Shown here: piece by piece, positions 33,421 to 44,280 of the stretch
Layout: the number at the start of each line of letters is the position of its first letter
How positions within the stretch are numbered: the stretch's first letter is position 1
From: Vitis vinifera
Lineage: Eukaryota > Streptophyta > Magnoliopsida > Vitales > Vitaceae
Length of the DNA: 64,000 nucleotides
Direction of reading: 5' to 3'
Assembly (NCBI RefSeq): GCF_030704535.1
Contig: NC_081818.1
Coordinates: 29,344,001 to 29,408,000 of the forward strand
Notes under the pieces: generated by a model
What the model was told of the DNA's origin: nothing
Databases searched by the model: none
Seen by the model: only the letters and a program-made list of their open reading frames with translations
Position numbers and translations under genes: made by a program

Positions 33421-36400
33421 TTACATTTTGTTCCCCTTATTGCCCAAATCAGCTGCTGCGTTTGCTGCACGAGTGAGAATGCCTGAAACCCAAAGAGCTC
33501 CCTTGGCAAAGTAGCTGCTGTTAACAAAGGCATTTGCAGCTGCAACAGTTGTTTTCCCAGTAACCACTGCAGCTGATTTGGTGAACTCCAAAAGCTGGTA
33601 CCTATCTTCCACAGCCCGAGCAGCTTCTACACCTCCATAAATCTTATTTGCAGCTGATTTACTAAACTCTGAAACATGGTACTTTTCATCCACAGATCGA
33701 ACAGCTTCCACGCCAGCATATATCTTATCAGTTAGTCCAATTCTCTTGCTAAGCTCAGCAATCTTGGCTGCTGCAGCAGCAGAGACTCCATGGGCCTCAT
33801 CAAAAGCTTTGGCCTTGATTAGTGCATCTTTGCCCAAAACATACCCCTTGGCGATCATGGTTGTGACCACTTCCTGTGCCACAGTTACTGCTTCTCTGGG
33901 GGTGGTGGCCTGTTAGGATTATAGAAGGTTTGATTGAAAGAAGATAAGAGATTCAATCACAATCAGAACAATGAACTAGATGATATTTCTGACTTCTATA
34001 AATGAAGGTGTGCTCTCTAGAATTAGGTCCATGGAAATTAGACATGATTGCCAAGAACCAGTGTACTAAAGATCGTAAACTATAGAAATTCATGTGAAGC
34101 AACCAAACAATGTCTTCACTCTTGTATGATTTAGTCACCAAGCAACCTGGCTTGTAGTTTGAACTCCTCGTTACTTGACTAAGCACAAACATACAAAAAT
34201 ATAGAGTTGAATCAAATGGGAGAATGATAGAAAATAAAGATTAGAAAAAATCAAACTTTGTTAATAAGGTAAATTTTCTATAAAATCGTGGAGTTTCTGA
34301 ATTACTTGCATAGGTTTTCAAGTTAAGGCCAAGTCACAATGACCTCAAATTATAGGTCCAGCTATCCCACCTGACCAGCAACATTACTGATCTGAGAAAC
34401 TCAGCTGTCCTCTCTGAGTTGTCTGCAAAGGTTAAAAACAGAGCACCATACGATTGCAGAAGATTTCTCAAATCATTCCTGGCTTGTTTATCATATACAT
34501 GGAACCCAAATCCTAACCCACATAGTGCAGTAAATGTCTAATTATAAGCAAAATCCAGCAATAGTAAAGAATTCTCAAATTATTTCTTAAAAATGTTAAG
34601 ATATTTGTTCTTACTTTGCCCTGACTTTCTTATGAAATATGCATCATCACTCTCACAATTACATATATGTTTTGTATTTGCAGTAAAATATCTGATGACA
34701 AATGATTGTCAAATCCTGAATTTGTCTCCAATATGATGTGCACAGCCAGAAAGTAAAAGTTTTGCCTTTCCTAGGAAAATGGTTTACGCAAAATTGAGCA
34801 GCCAAAGCTATATGAGATTGTACTGGGGTATATAATTTTTGGTAGAAAAGCAATGCATACCATAGAGTTAATTTCATAGTTCCAGGAAGAATTACTCCAA
34901 GGATCAGATTCATCTGCGTATATTCCCCAGCCTGATATGCACACTCGTTGATCTACAATTGTGGCTCCCTGAAATATTAGAAATAGGACATGATAAGCAA
35001 ATAAACTGCATGGCTACACATAACACAGACATGCCGAGCTTCGAAATACTAAAGAATGAACATTCATCAAAGCATTTGCTCCAGGGCAAACAAATGACAA
35101 CAAAGTCAATATATTTAGGCAAAAAAATCAACCTTCAAAATAGGGTTATTACAAAAATAAGCCATCGCTCATCAGTCGTTACCAAAAGATGAATGCAAAA
35201 AAAATGGGTCAGTCCTTTTGGTGAAATTCTGATGTTGATCTTATATTGTGTAACAAGAAAAACAAAATATATTTAACCTTAACCAAATAAAAAATAAAAA
35301 AATGGACTAGTTTTATTGTCATGTAGATGCCTATAATCCAATTACCGTGTGAAGTAAGATTAAACCTATAAAGGCTTGCTAAAAGCTTCAAATCAACCTA
35401 TTGGGAGAAACCTAGAGGCGATGATTTAAATCCATACTATCTCCAAACACGATAGCATAATCCCTGTTGAGAGAGAGAGAAAGAAGAAAAACCTTAATTC
35501 TCATTCATGTAATGTCTACTTACAATTGAGAGATATATATATACAAGGCTAGGAGTCCTAACTACCATACATGTGACCTATATTAACAAGGAAAGATAAT
35601 ATACTATAAATACATTATATTCAACACTCCCCCTCAAGCTGGAGCATATACGTCATATGCACCAAGCTTGTTACAAATATATTTAATCCTAGGACCTCTG
35701 AGAGATTTAGTGAAGATGTCTGCTAGTTGATCATTTGAATTGACAAAACTTGTAGCAATACATCCTGATGCGATCTTCTCTCTAATAAAATGACAGTCAA
35801 CTTCAATATGCTTGGTCCTTTCATGAAAGACTGGATTGGATGCAATATGTAATGCGGCCTGGTTATCACAGATGAGTTTCATCTGTTCATCCTTTCCAAA
35901 TCTCAACTCCTGAAGAAGATGTCTCAACCATATGAGTTCACATGTTGCCAAAGCCATAGCTCGATACTCGGCTTCAGCGCTAGATCTGGCCACTACATCT
36001 TGTTTCTTACTCTTCCAAGATATTAGATTACCTCCAATAAAAACACAGTACCCTGAAGTGGAACGTCTATCTGTGGGTGAGCCAGCCCAATCTGCATCTG
36101 TGTAACCAACAACTTGAATATGACCTCTATTCTGGTACAATACACCTTGGCCTGGTGTACTTTTGATATATCGAAGAATACGGATTACGGCATCCCAATG
36201 GCTATCACATGGTGACTGTAGGAATTGACTAACAACACTCACAGGAAAAGAAATGTCTGGACGAGTAATGGTGAGATAGTTCAATTTACCTACGAGCCGT
36301 CGATATCTCCCGGGGTCTCCTAAAGGCTCCCCCTGTCCTGGTACAAGTTTGACATTCGGATCCATAGGTGTGTCTACCGGTTTACAGTCTAACATACCGG

Positions 36401-39400
36401 TTTCTTCCAGGATGTCTAAAGCATACTTCCTTTGGGAAAGGACCACACCAGAACTGGATTGAGCTATCTCAATTCCCAAGAAATACTTGAGTTTCCCCAA
36501 GTCTTTGGTCTGAAAGTGGGTAAAAAGATGTTGCTTTAGTTTCTGAATACCATCCTGATCACTGCCTGTAATGACGATGTCGTCCACATAAACAACCAGA
36601 TAAATACACTGCCCCAAGGAGTTATGATGATAAAAAACTGAATGGTCTGCTGTACTGCGAAGCATGCCAAACTCTTGAACAACAGAACTAAAACGGCTAA
36701 ACCATGCTCGAGGAGATTGTTTCAAGCCATATAGAGAACGGCGTAACCTGCACACTAAACCAGACTCCCCCTGAGCAACAAAACCAGGAGGTTGCTCCAT
36801 ATAAACTTCCTCGGCAAGATCACCATGAAGGAAGGCATTTTTAATATCCAACTGATAAAGAGGCCAAGAACACATAGCAGCCATGGAGAGAAGCAAGCGG
36901 ACAGAAGCAATCTTGGCAACAGGTGAGAATGTGTCACCATAATCAGAACCATAAACTTGAGTATAGCCTTTAGCAACTAAGCGGGCCTTAAGGCGATCAA
37001 CCTGACCATCAGGACCAACCTTAACTGCATAGACCCAACGACAACCAACTGTAGATTTACCAGAGGGTAAAACAACAAGATCCCAAGTGCCATTAGAGTG
37101 CAGAGCAGCCATTTCATCCACCATTGCCTGTCGCCAGCCTGGATGGGAAAGAGCTTCATGGGTGCTCTTTGGAAGAGAAACAGAGGATATAGCAGAAACA
37201 AAAGCAGAATAGGGTGAAGATAATCGATGATAACTCAAAAAATTGTAAATAGGATGAGGATTACGAGTAGAGCGAGTACCTTTCCGAACAGCAATGGGTA
37301 AGTCATTAGGAGAAGGCAGAGCCGGGGCAGGTGAAGCCGAAGGGATAGGAAGTGAGTCAGCAGGTGCCTCAGGAAAAGGGAGAGGAGCAACGACACGAGG
37401 GCGACGATGATAAACCTGAAGTGGTTGAGGGGGCATAGCATCAGGTGGGAAGACAATGGGAATGGGCAAGACTTCAGAAACAGGAAGAGACTCAGAAGAG
37501 GTGGAAAAGAATGGTGAGTCCTCAAAGAAGGTGACATCAGCGGAGATAAAGTATCGATGAGTCTCAAGGGAATAACAACGATAACCCTTCTGAAGTCTGG
37601 AATATCCCAAGAAGAGGCACTTCATGGCTTTGGCGGAAAGCTTGTCCTGTCCAGGAGTGAGAATATGAACAAAGCAAGTACAACCAAAGACACGAGGAGG
37701 AAGGAAATAAAGTGGTTGGTCAGGGAAAAGAAGGGAGTGAGGAATCTGATCGTGTAAGACAGAGGAGGGCATACGATTAATCAAATAACAAGCGGTAAGA
37801 ACAGCGTCCCCCCAAAAACGAAAAGGAACGTGACTATGGAGGAGGAGAGTACGAGCTGTCTCAACAAGATGTCGATTCTTGCGTTCAGCTACCCCATTTT
37901 GTTGAGGAGTATGAGCACAAGAAGACTGATGAAGAATCCCATGATGAGACATAAACGAAGTAAATTGGGCTGAAAAATATTCCCTGGCATTGTCACTGCG
38001 TAACACACGAATAGAAATATTGAACTGGGTTTGGATTTCAGTATAAAATTTCTGGAAAATAGAGAATAACTCAGCTCGATTTTTCATTAAAAATAACCAA
38101 GTACATCGAGAATAGTCATCAATGAAAGTGACAAAATACTGAAATCCTAAAGTAGACGCAGTCCGACAAGGACCCCAAACATCAGTGTGGACAAGCTCAA
38201 AAGGAGACTTTGCCCGATTATTCAAACGCTTTGGGAACGAGACACGAGTATGTTTCCCAAGCTGACATGACTCACACGGAAGCGACGACAAAGTGGAAAA
38301 ACGAGGAACCATCTTCTGGAACTTGGAGAGACTAGGGTGGCCTAGACGATTGTGAATGAGGAGAGGAGCATCAGTGGAAATGCAAACTGCAGGAGATGAA
38401 TCTGAGGTGAGGTGATAGAGGCCTTGAGACTCACGTCCTATGCCAATCGTCTTCCCCGTACTCCGGTCCTGCAAGGTCACAAATTTATCAGAAAAGGTAA
38501 TAGAACAATTAAGAGTACGAGTGATTTTGCTGATGGAAATAAGATTAAAAGGACATTCAGGAGTATAAAGGACAGAAGTGAGAGGTAGAGAAGGCAGAGG
38601 AAGGGCCAAACCAATACCTTTAGCCACAGTTTGAGAACCATTAGCTAAGATAACAGTAGGTAAATCAGTGGTAGTAGTAATAGAGGAGAAAAGATCCTTA
38701 TTACCAGATAGGTGATCAGATGCTCCAGAATCTAGAATCCAGGGTCCAAGAGAAGATGTGTGGGTAAGGCAGGCAGAGGCATTACCAGGCTGGGCAACAG
38801 AGGCAATAGAAGCCTGAGATGTCTGAGATGCGGAGGAGCTCGGAGGCTGAGGCAGCGGAGAATCAGAGGACTGGGCCATATGGGCAGTGCGAGGAGGTCT
38901 TCCATGTAACTGATAGCAACGATCGCGAGTGTGGCCAAGTTTATTGCAATAGGTGCAATGAGGACGTTGGCCTCTCCCTCGGGTACCACTGCGTCCTCCT
39001 CGAGAGGTAGTTTGAGAAACTAACACAGAAGAATCTGAAGCGCTATCAGATGGCAAAGTCTGAGTGGACGAGATACGGAGGAGGCGAGCAAACACATCAT
39101 CCAAGGACGGAACTGATGAACTACCAAGAATCTGATCACGAATAGGCTCAAGATCCGGACGGAGGCCAATAAGAGTAAAGACCATGAAGAACTTGTCAAG
39201 CTGTGTTTGTTGAGCCCCAACATCAGGAGTAAGAGGCATCACAGTCAAGAACTGCTCTTTAAGAGAGGCAATCTGACCAATATAAGTAGATAGATCCAAG
39301 TCCTGTTGGCTGAGATGGACAATAGCAGAAGCCACCTTATAAAGACGCTGGATATCATTCGTGTATAATCCTTTGGCCTGAGTCCAAAATTTAAAACAAG

Positions 39401-41826
39401 TTTTATAGGCCTGAAGATGAAGAAGAATCCGGGGATCAACCGATTGCCATAATACACTACATAACTGTGCATCTATCTTCTTCCACTGTACGCGGTCAAC
39501 CTCAGGGATATCTGCCTCCTGGGTAACCAAGTGATCCTCATATCCTTGACCCATAAACCAAAGTTCAACAGAGGCAGACCAGGAAAGATAATTTTCACTG
39601 CCAACCAATTTCTCTGAGGTAATCATAGGAGATCCAGAGATAACAGAGGTAAAGATCTGATTTTTGGTGGTCATATTCACGTATTTGGATCGAAGAGAGC
39701 CCTAATACGACTTCAGATTGCGGCGTGGCACCACCGAAAAAGGGAGATGGCCTCAGATCGCGACGTGGTACCACCAGAAAGGTAGAAGAACACTTCCCAA
39801 GGCACGTGCAGGGATTGGGGTGGAGAGAAAGTAGCCGGAACTTCGTCGGAAAGGCTGTTTGGAGGGCTGACGGAGACAAAAATCCCCAAAAGAGGTACGT
39901 GCAGGGCTCGGATGGGAGAACCAGGTAGGTAGGGATGCTAGTCGACGGCAGACGAGGCTGGAGGAGGAGGCGCGTCGCCGGAAAAGGCCTCACGCGCCCT
40001 CACGCGCCGGCGCGTGAGATGCAGTCGCCGGCCGGAAAATGGCGCGTGGCCGGCGCGTGGATCCTCTTTTGGTGCCAGTGCCTTCACAAAAGTTGGAGAT
40101 CTCCTCCAGGCGCTCCTTCTGGTATGGTCGGTGTCGGAAAAATAGGTCGCCGGAAAAGTTCGCCGGAAAGTTCGCCGGAAAATTTCGCCGGCGGTGAGTG
40201 GTTTCTAACGACGTTCCGACTGACCGGAAAGTATTGGGAGATGGGGAAGGTGACCGGAATGAAACACGGTCACCGGAAGGTTGCCCGGAGTTGATGACAC
40301 GGGAAACGGGAAACAGGAAAGAATTAGGTTTTCTTCCCTAGCTCTGATACCATGTTGAGAGAGAGAGAAAGAAGAAAAACCTTAATTCTCATTCATGTAA
40401 TGTCTACTTACAATTGAGAGATATATATATACAAGGCTAGGAGTCCTAACTACCATACATGTGACCTATATTAACAAGGAAAGATAATATACTATAAATA
40501 CATTATATTCAACAATCCCGATGCCAAATTTTTATAACTTTGAAAGTGGAAAAGCTCAGCAGAAGTCTTTTTGGACTGATTCCAGAGAAAACTTGAATAA
40601 AGGCCATTCTTTAACTAGAAAGAGAATTTTCCCATTAGAAATGCACTTTTCATACACTAGATTTTCATGTCAGCTGACACCGTGTGGATTACACACAACC
40701 ATGTCTCTGGTTATGCAAAAATCAAGTTGCAGAAATCAAATGACTGTAAAATGAATCATCATCCTTTCTTAGAAACATACAAAAGCAAATAGAACACCAT
40801 CGAGAATTGAGGGAGGCAAGAGACTGGAAATATCGAGGCAGATGATCAGAGAACATGCTAATTCTGTCTTCCATTATAATGAAAGTATTCGTATTTATTA
40901 TCAGGATAGCAGGCAGAAACTTACACTGAGCAAGACAGCAGTTTCGAGAGCATAGAAATCTCTAAATGTCACATAGGCAGTACGAGCACATTCGCCTGAC
41001 CTGTTTTCAGTGGAAACAGCATCTATCTCGATTAGAATCATGTGGATTGTTATCAGATAACAAACATATAAAATTAGCATCAGAGATCATATTGCTTATG
41101 ACTTATGACTTATGAGTACTGCAGGGCCACTGTAGTCAACTGCAAATAGAAGCACATATCAAGCAATGAAAATTCATCTTTTGAATAGTACACAGAACAA
41201 ACTCACAAACACCAAGTTTGAAACAAAATGGAGTAAAATGCTTGAGCCTTAGGAACATCACTTGTCGGTTTTTTAATAAAATTTTGCACTGGACATTGAA
41301 ATCCAGCTAGAATTTTCCAAGAAAAAGGAAAAGGAAAGAAATTTAAAAAAAATTTGAAATATGAGATATTCAAAGTGATGGATTTTATCTAGTGCATGAG
41401 TAAATGACATTCAAACAATGTCTTGTGTGTGTGTGTGTGTGTTTTAATTACTTGGTTTTATTTAATCACAATGATTTCCAACAAGACAATCTAATCGGCC
41501 ATCTAATACTAACGAATGAAGCTTGTGCAAGAGGACTCCAATGAAACCATAAAAACGATCAAAAGTTCTCCCCAACCCCAACTCTGAATGCCAGTCTGCA
41601 TCTAATTGAAACGAAAACAGTCCAAAAGTTCTATAAAATTTATAATGACACAAACAGAGTCATTTAAGAGAAGCTATATAAATTCAGACGTAAATGATTA
41701 CTGAAAATACCTGATAATTTCAAGGTGCTCAATCATCCCACAGTGAATGAAAAAATCATAAACATCCTTCTCTGTTGCTTTAGGAGACAGGCAAGTAACT
41801 TCTGCAGTATAAGCTCCTGGATACAT
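33421..41826 (-). CDS. BPA1-like (binding partner of ACD11) RRM protein, four coding exons
   Basis: Four coding exons on the minus strand: 41711-41826, 40925-41000, 34861-34968, 33421-33909, all GT-AG and in phase, giving 262 residues. Residues 1-75 form an RNA-recognition motif: MYPGAYTAEVTCLSPKATEK (beta-1/RNP2 region), AYVTFRDFYALETAVLLS (RNP1 region) and GATIVDQRVCI. Residues 101-262 are the family's Ala/Lys-rich helical half, with repeated (Y/A)GGVEA(A/V)R-type segments and a GALWVSGILTRAA end. Family knowledge: BPA1 and its relatives bind the sphingolipid-transfer protein ACD11 and influence cell-death control; RNA binding is not established. For exon 2, the acceptor AAACAG before TCAGG was preferred because an upstream AG gives a stop. 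Intron 3 is 5956 bases, of which 5055 are a copia insertion. A 5' UTR exon probably ends at 43064 and is spliced to 41868. Confidence 0.88.
33910..34860 (-). other. Intron 4 (last coding intron) of the BPA1-like gene
   Basis: A 951-base intron between the RRM exons and the helical exon. AT-rich, nothing recognisable in it. Confidence 0.65.
35465..35626 (-). repeat. 3' LTR of the copia element
   Basis: 162 bases, starting TGTTGAGAGAG and ending TATTCAACA, with TG...CA ends. It appears identical to the other LTR at 40353-40514. Confidence 0.95.
35634..39680 (-). CDS. Copia polyprotein (gag-protease-integrase-RT-RNase H)
   Basis: One open frame of 1348 codons. Recognisable parts in order: a UBN2-type gag region, a CCHC zinc knuckle (CTYCNKLGHTRDRC), the protease motif WILDSGASDH, the GAG-pre-integrase GHPSLSKF and integrase catalytic core, reverse transcriptase with YVDDI, and a copia RNase H (ADWAGS, HIEVDCHFI). 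The size is normal for plant copia. It belongs to the retroelement and not to the host gene. Confidence 0.95.
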   Translation of the reverse strand: MNMTTKNQIFTSVISGSPMITSEKLVGSENYLSWSASVELWFMGQGYEDHLVTQEADIPEVDRVQWKKIDAQLCSVLWQSVDPRILLHLQAYKTCFKFWTQAKGLYTNDIQRLYKVASAIVHLSQQDLDLSTYIGQIASLKEQFLTVMPLTPDVGAQQTQLDKFFMVFTLIGLRPDLEPIRDQILGSSSVPSLDDVFARLLRISSTQTLPSDSASDSSVLVSQTTSRGGRSGTRGRGQRPHCTYCNKLGHTRDRCYQLHGRPPRTAHMAQSSDSPLPQPPSSSASQTSQASIASVAQPGNASACLTHTSSLGPWILDSGASDHLSGNKDLFSSITTTTDLPTVILANGSQTVAKGIGLALPLPSLPLTSVLYTPECPFNLISISKITRTLNCSITFSDKFVTLQDRSTGKTIGIGRESQGLYHLTSDSSPAVCISTDAPLLIHNRLGHPSLSKFQKMVPRFSTLSSLPCESCQLGKHTRVSFPKRLNNRAKSPFELVHTDVWGPCRTASTLGFQYFVTFIDDYSRCTWLFLMKNRAELFSIFQKFYTEIQTQFNISIRVLRSDNAREYFSAQFTSFMSHHGILHQSSCAHTPQQNGVAERKNRHLVETARTLLLHSHVPFRFWGDAVLTACYLINRMPSSVLHDQIPHSLLFPDQPLYFLPPRVFGCTCFVHILTPGQDKLSAKAMKCLFLGYSRLQKGYRCYSLETHRYFISADVTFFEDSPFFSTSSESLPVSEVLPIPIVFPPDAMPPQPLQVYHRRPRVVAPLPFPEAPADSLPIPSASPAPALPSPNDLPIAVRKGTRSTRNPHPIYNFLSYHRLSSPYSAFVSAISSVSLPKSTHEALSHPGWRQAMVDEMAALHSNGTWDLVVLPSGKSTVGCRWVYAVKVGPDGQVDRLKARLVAKGYTQVYGSDYGDTFSPVAKIASVRLLLSMAAMCSWPLYQLDIKNAFLHGDLAEEVYMEQPPGFVAQGESGLVCRLRRSLYGLKQSPRAWFSRFSSVVQEFGMLRSTADHSVFYHHNSLGQCIYLVVYVDDIVITGSDQDGIQKLKQHLFTHFQTKDLGKLKYFLGIEIAQSSSGVVLSQRKYALDILEETGMLDCKPVDTPMDPNVKLVPGQGEPLGDPGRYRRLVGKLNYLTITRPDISFPVSVVSQFLQSPCDSHWDAVIRILRYIKSTPGQGVLYQNRGHIQVVGYTDADWAGSPTDRRSTSGYCVFIGGNLISWKSKKQDVVARSSAEAEYRAMALATCELIWLRHLLQELRFGKDEQMKLICDNQAALHIASNPVFHERTKHIEVDCHFIREKIASGCIATSFVNSNDQLADIFTKSLRGPRIKYICNKLGAYDVYAPA
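40353..40514 (-). repeat. 5' LTR of the copia element
   Basis: 162 bases, the same sequence as 35465-35626. In element sense it is followed by the tRNA-Met primer-binding site. Confidence 0.95.
41412..41441. repeat. (TG)n microsatellite in intron 2 of the BPA1-like gene
   Basis: A short TG run (about nine units near 41424-41441) between coding exons 1 and 2. No other element is seen in this intron. Confidence 0.85.
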
Positions 41827-42317
41827 GGTTTTGAAATCTTAATAAGCACAACTTGCCCTCGAGCGAACCTGTTTGAAACATAGTGCATATATAATGTAAG
41901 AGCCCATGCTGGAATCACATAAAAATATCTTGCTTCATATCAAAATCCATGCCCAAACAAGACCATTTTTCAAGGAAGGGGTAAAGATAAGGAACATGTC
42001 AGAAAGAGATAATGAGCACAGCATTGGTCTATGTAATGATCAGGAGGTGAGGTCCATCACCCCTAATGGTCCCCCAGTGCCTCAGAGGTCAATCTTTCAT
42101 GGGTATACTCCATTAAACCTAAAATGACTGCAACACACCATGCTCCATCCCTGTCAACAGGGTGATTTTTCTTTATATGCCCTGGTAAAAATTGAACCAT
42201 CCTACACTATTTCCATGTGCCATGAAGTGCCAATCTTTTTTTTTTTTCTTAGGTATATAGCAAGGATGACCGCAATCCGCAAGCCAAACAGGAAAAAGGA
42301 AAGACAGAAAATTTTAA

Positions 42318-42674
42318 GTGCCTGTTGGGCAATATTTTCAAAAACAGTTTTTAATTGTTTTCAGGAACAAGATTTTATTTGGGACTCAAATATGAAAAAC
42401 AGTTTTCTCGGCTTACTTTCCATGAGTTATAATATATTTATATCTAATACAAAAGTTTTAAAAGTCTTCATCACCTTTTCAATTGATTGTTTCTTAGAAG
42501 ACTCCAGAAAAAAAATCTAAATGAAAACACTTAAATTATTCCAAAAGACAACCTGTTTTCAAAACAAATTCTTAAAAAAAAAAAAAAAACCTTTTTCTCT
42601 GTAAAAGTTAGTCAAATGTGTTTTTGTTAGAAAACAGGTTTCACTGTATTCAGTAACAGTTACCAAACAGGCAC
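42318..42674. mobile_element. hAT-like MITE in the 5' UTR intron
   Basis: A 357-bp element with 15-base terminal inverted repeats: left GTGCCTGTTGGGCAA; the right end, reverse complemented, reads GTGCCTGTTTGGTAA. The interior is rich in AAAACAGTTTT-type palindromic words, usual for plant hAT MITEs. No 8-bp target duplication could be recognised, so the exact ends are uncertain. Confidence 0.5.
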
Positions 42675-42934
42675 CGATAAGATTCAGGGTCTGCCTCAAA
42701 ATCACCGGATACAACTTACCCAACACCACTAATAAGAAAAAGGAATTAAAGATAGATCATTTGCAAAAGCACACCAGACAGTTTCCTAGAGATTAAGGTG
42801 GCTAATGGGCTCCAAGAAATTGAAGGAAAATAAAAGAAAAAGCAGTTTTCATAGATCTTAATGAGGCAAACAAGAAAAATAACAGAAAAGAAACCCAAAA
42901 ACTTCAGAAACATAAAATAAAAAAATAAAAGAAG

Positions 42935-42997
42935 GGTGGGGGTGGGGGTGGGGGTGTGTGTGGGGGCGGGGGGCGGGGGGCGGGGGGGCGCGGGGAT
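42935..42997 (+). other. G-quadruplex-forming G tract
   Basis: About 60 bases of the plus strand consist almost only of runs of four to seven G separated by T, TGT, C or CGC. Many runs of three or more G with loops of one to three bases satisfy the G4 rule several times over. The strand opposite to the G tract is the gene's sense strand, so the transcript is C-rich here. It lies about 70 bases into the 5' UTR intron of the BPA1-like gene. Confidence 0.9.
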
Positions 42998-43562
42998 ACG
43001 ATACAAACAATCACCAATACGCAGAGGAAATCAAAGTTGAATATAAGTATGAGTTTTACGTACTGAGGCTCTGATCAAGACCCAAGAGAGGGGTCTCTTG
43101 AAGTGAGAGATTGATCCTCTGCAAGGCCAAATTTCATCCACTGGTGATGGATTTAGCTTGATAACTCAGCTGCTGGTTTTGTGAAACTTGGGGGTGGTGC
43201 TGTGGGCCGGTGGTCGTGTGCAGTTACATGAAGGACAAGTGTATAGTCGGAATCCACAGAAGCTGACACACAACTCCTCCAATCGGTTTATTTGAAGTTG
43301 GTAGTAAGTGTCAAGACAAAGTTATGTTTTTTATTTTTTGAAAGATTAAATTATGAAAAATAACCCATTTCAATTCAATATATTATCTAAAAACTTTATA
43401 TAAAAAAAATGTTCTAGAGAAATGCTCATTTTTTGTCATAGAATTCAGATATCGTCAAGGTAAAAATGAGTTGAATAATAATAATAATTTATTAATTTTA
43501 AATTTTAATTTTAATTTTTCCTCTTCATTTTTCTTAAATTTTCTAATAACCAGACATAAGAT

Positions 43563-44280
43563 AAGGCCCTATTTAATTGCTATTTTTGAAAACTGTTATA
43601 GAAAATAGTTTCTGAGAACAATTTTTAGGAAACGATTTTTTGTGTTTTTAAAAAGAAAAAAAAGTGTTTGAAAACTAAATTCTAGAAAACAGTTTTTGTT
43701 CTAGAAAACAATTTTTGTTTTTCAAAAAAAAAAAAACATGTTTGATTGGATTAATAAAAAAAAATTTAGAATAAGTAAAACAAAAAACATGTATGAAAGT
43801 TATTTTTTAATTAATAAAGTATTTTTTTTCCATTAACTTGATATTATAAATATATAAATAAATTTCATATGTACAATTTAATTAAATTAAAAAAAAATCC
43901 ATTTTGGAATTTGTACACCAATTATAATTTTTTTAAACAAATGATGATTTTGTCATAATGTGTAAATATATTAATTTCAATAATTTAAAAAAGAAGAAAG
44001 GGTTTATAGGTAAGGGTGTGATGGTTGAGTGGAGCTCACCTTTGTAGAAATACAAAAAATAGTTAAGAAAACACAAAAAGAAGAAAGAGAAAACATGAAA
44101 AACAATTTATTTTTTTAACAGTGAAAAAATAATAAAAACATCTTTTTATTATTATAAAAAAAATGGTTTTTAAGAACATAGAAAACACAAAAAAACAAAA
44201 ACACACCCCCTTCCTCAAACAAAATTTTTGTGTTTTTTGTTTTCAAAAACAGAAAACAGATCGAAACAAACAGGCCCTAA
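43563..44280. mobile_element. hAT-like MITE
   Basis: Left end TAAGGCCCTATTTAAT and right end, reverse complemented, TTAGGGCCTGTTTGTT form imperfect inverted repeats of about 16 bases around 718 bp of AT-rich, GAAAACAGTTTT-rich sequence. This fits the GGGCCTGTTTGG class of plant hAT MITEs. No target duplication was recognised. Confidence 0.45.

Larger units (their letters stand above)
35465..40514 (-). mobile_element. Ty1/copia LTR retrotransposon, looks whole, young
   Basis: A 5050-bp element on the minus strand inside intron 3 of the BPA1-like gene, in the gene's sense direction. It has two 162-bp LTRs that look identical by eye, and a 5-bp target duplication ATCCC at 35460-35464 and 40515-40519. 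The primer-binding site next to the 5' LTR fits initiator tRNA-Met (TGGTATCAGAGC), and a G-rich polypurine tract adjoins the 3' LTR. One long polyprotein frame lies between them, with the copia order gag, protease, integrase, reverse transcriptase, RNase H. A GC-rich leader with CCGGAAA repeats sits before gag. Identical LTRs imply a recent insertion. The element looks whole. Confidence 0.96.
41827..43250 (-). promoter_or_regulatory. 5' UTR, 5' UTR intron and proximal promoter of the BPA1-like gene
   Basis: A likely leader exon ends at 43064 with donor GTACGT (minus strand). The acceptor TTTCAAACAG at about 41869 joins it to the exon carrying the start codon at 41826. The 1.2-kb intron contains a MITE-like element and a G-rich tract, both listed separately. 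The transcription start is probably near 43150-43250, judged only from the CT/AG composition. Confidence 0.5.

Noticed and set aside
39725-40294. Plus-strand frames with Arg/Gly-rich translation
   Set aside because: They are antisense to the GC-rich leader of the copia element.
40925-41040. Earlier acceptor (GAGATAG) for exon 2 of the BPA1-like gene
   Set aside because: It leads straight into a stop in the phase fixed by exon 1; the AAACAG acceptor restores the family sequence.
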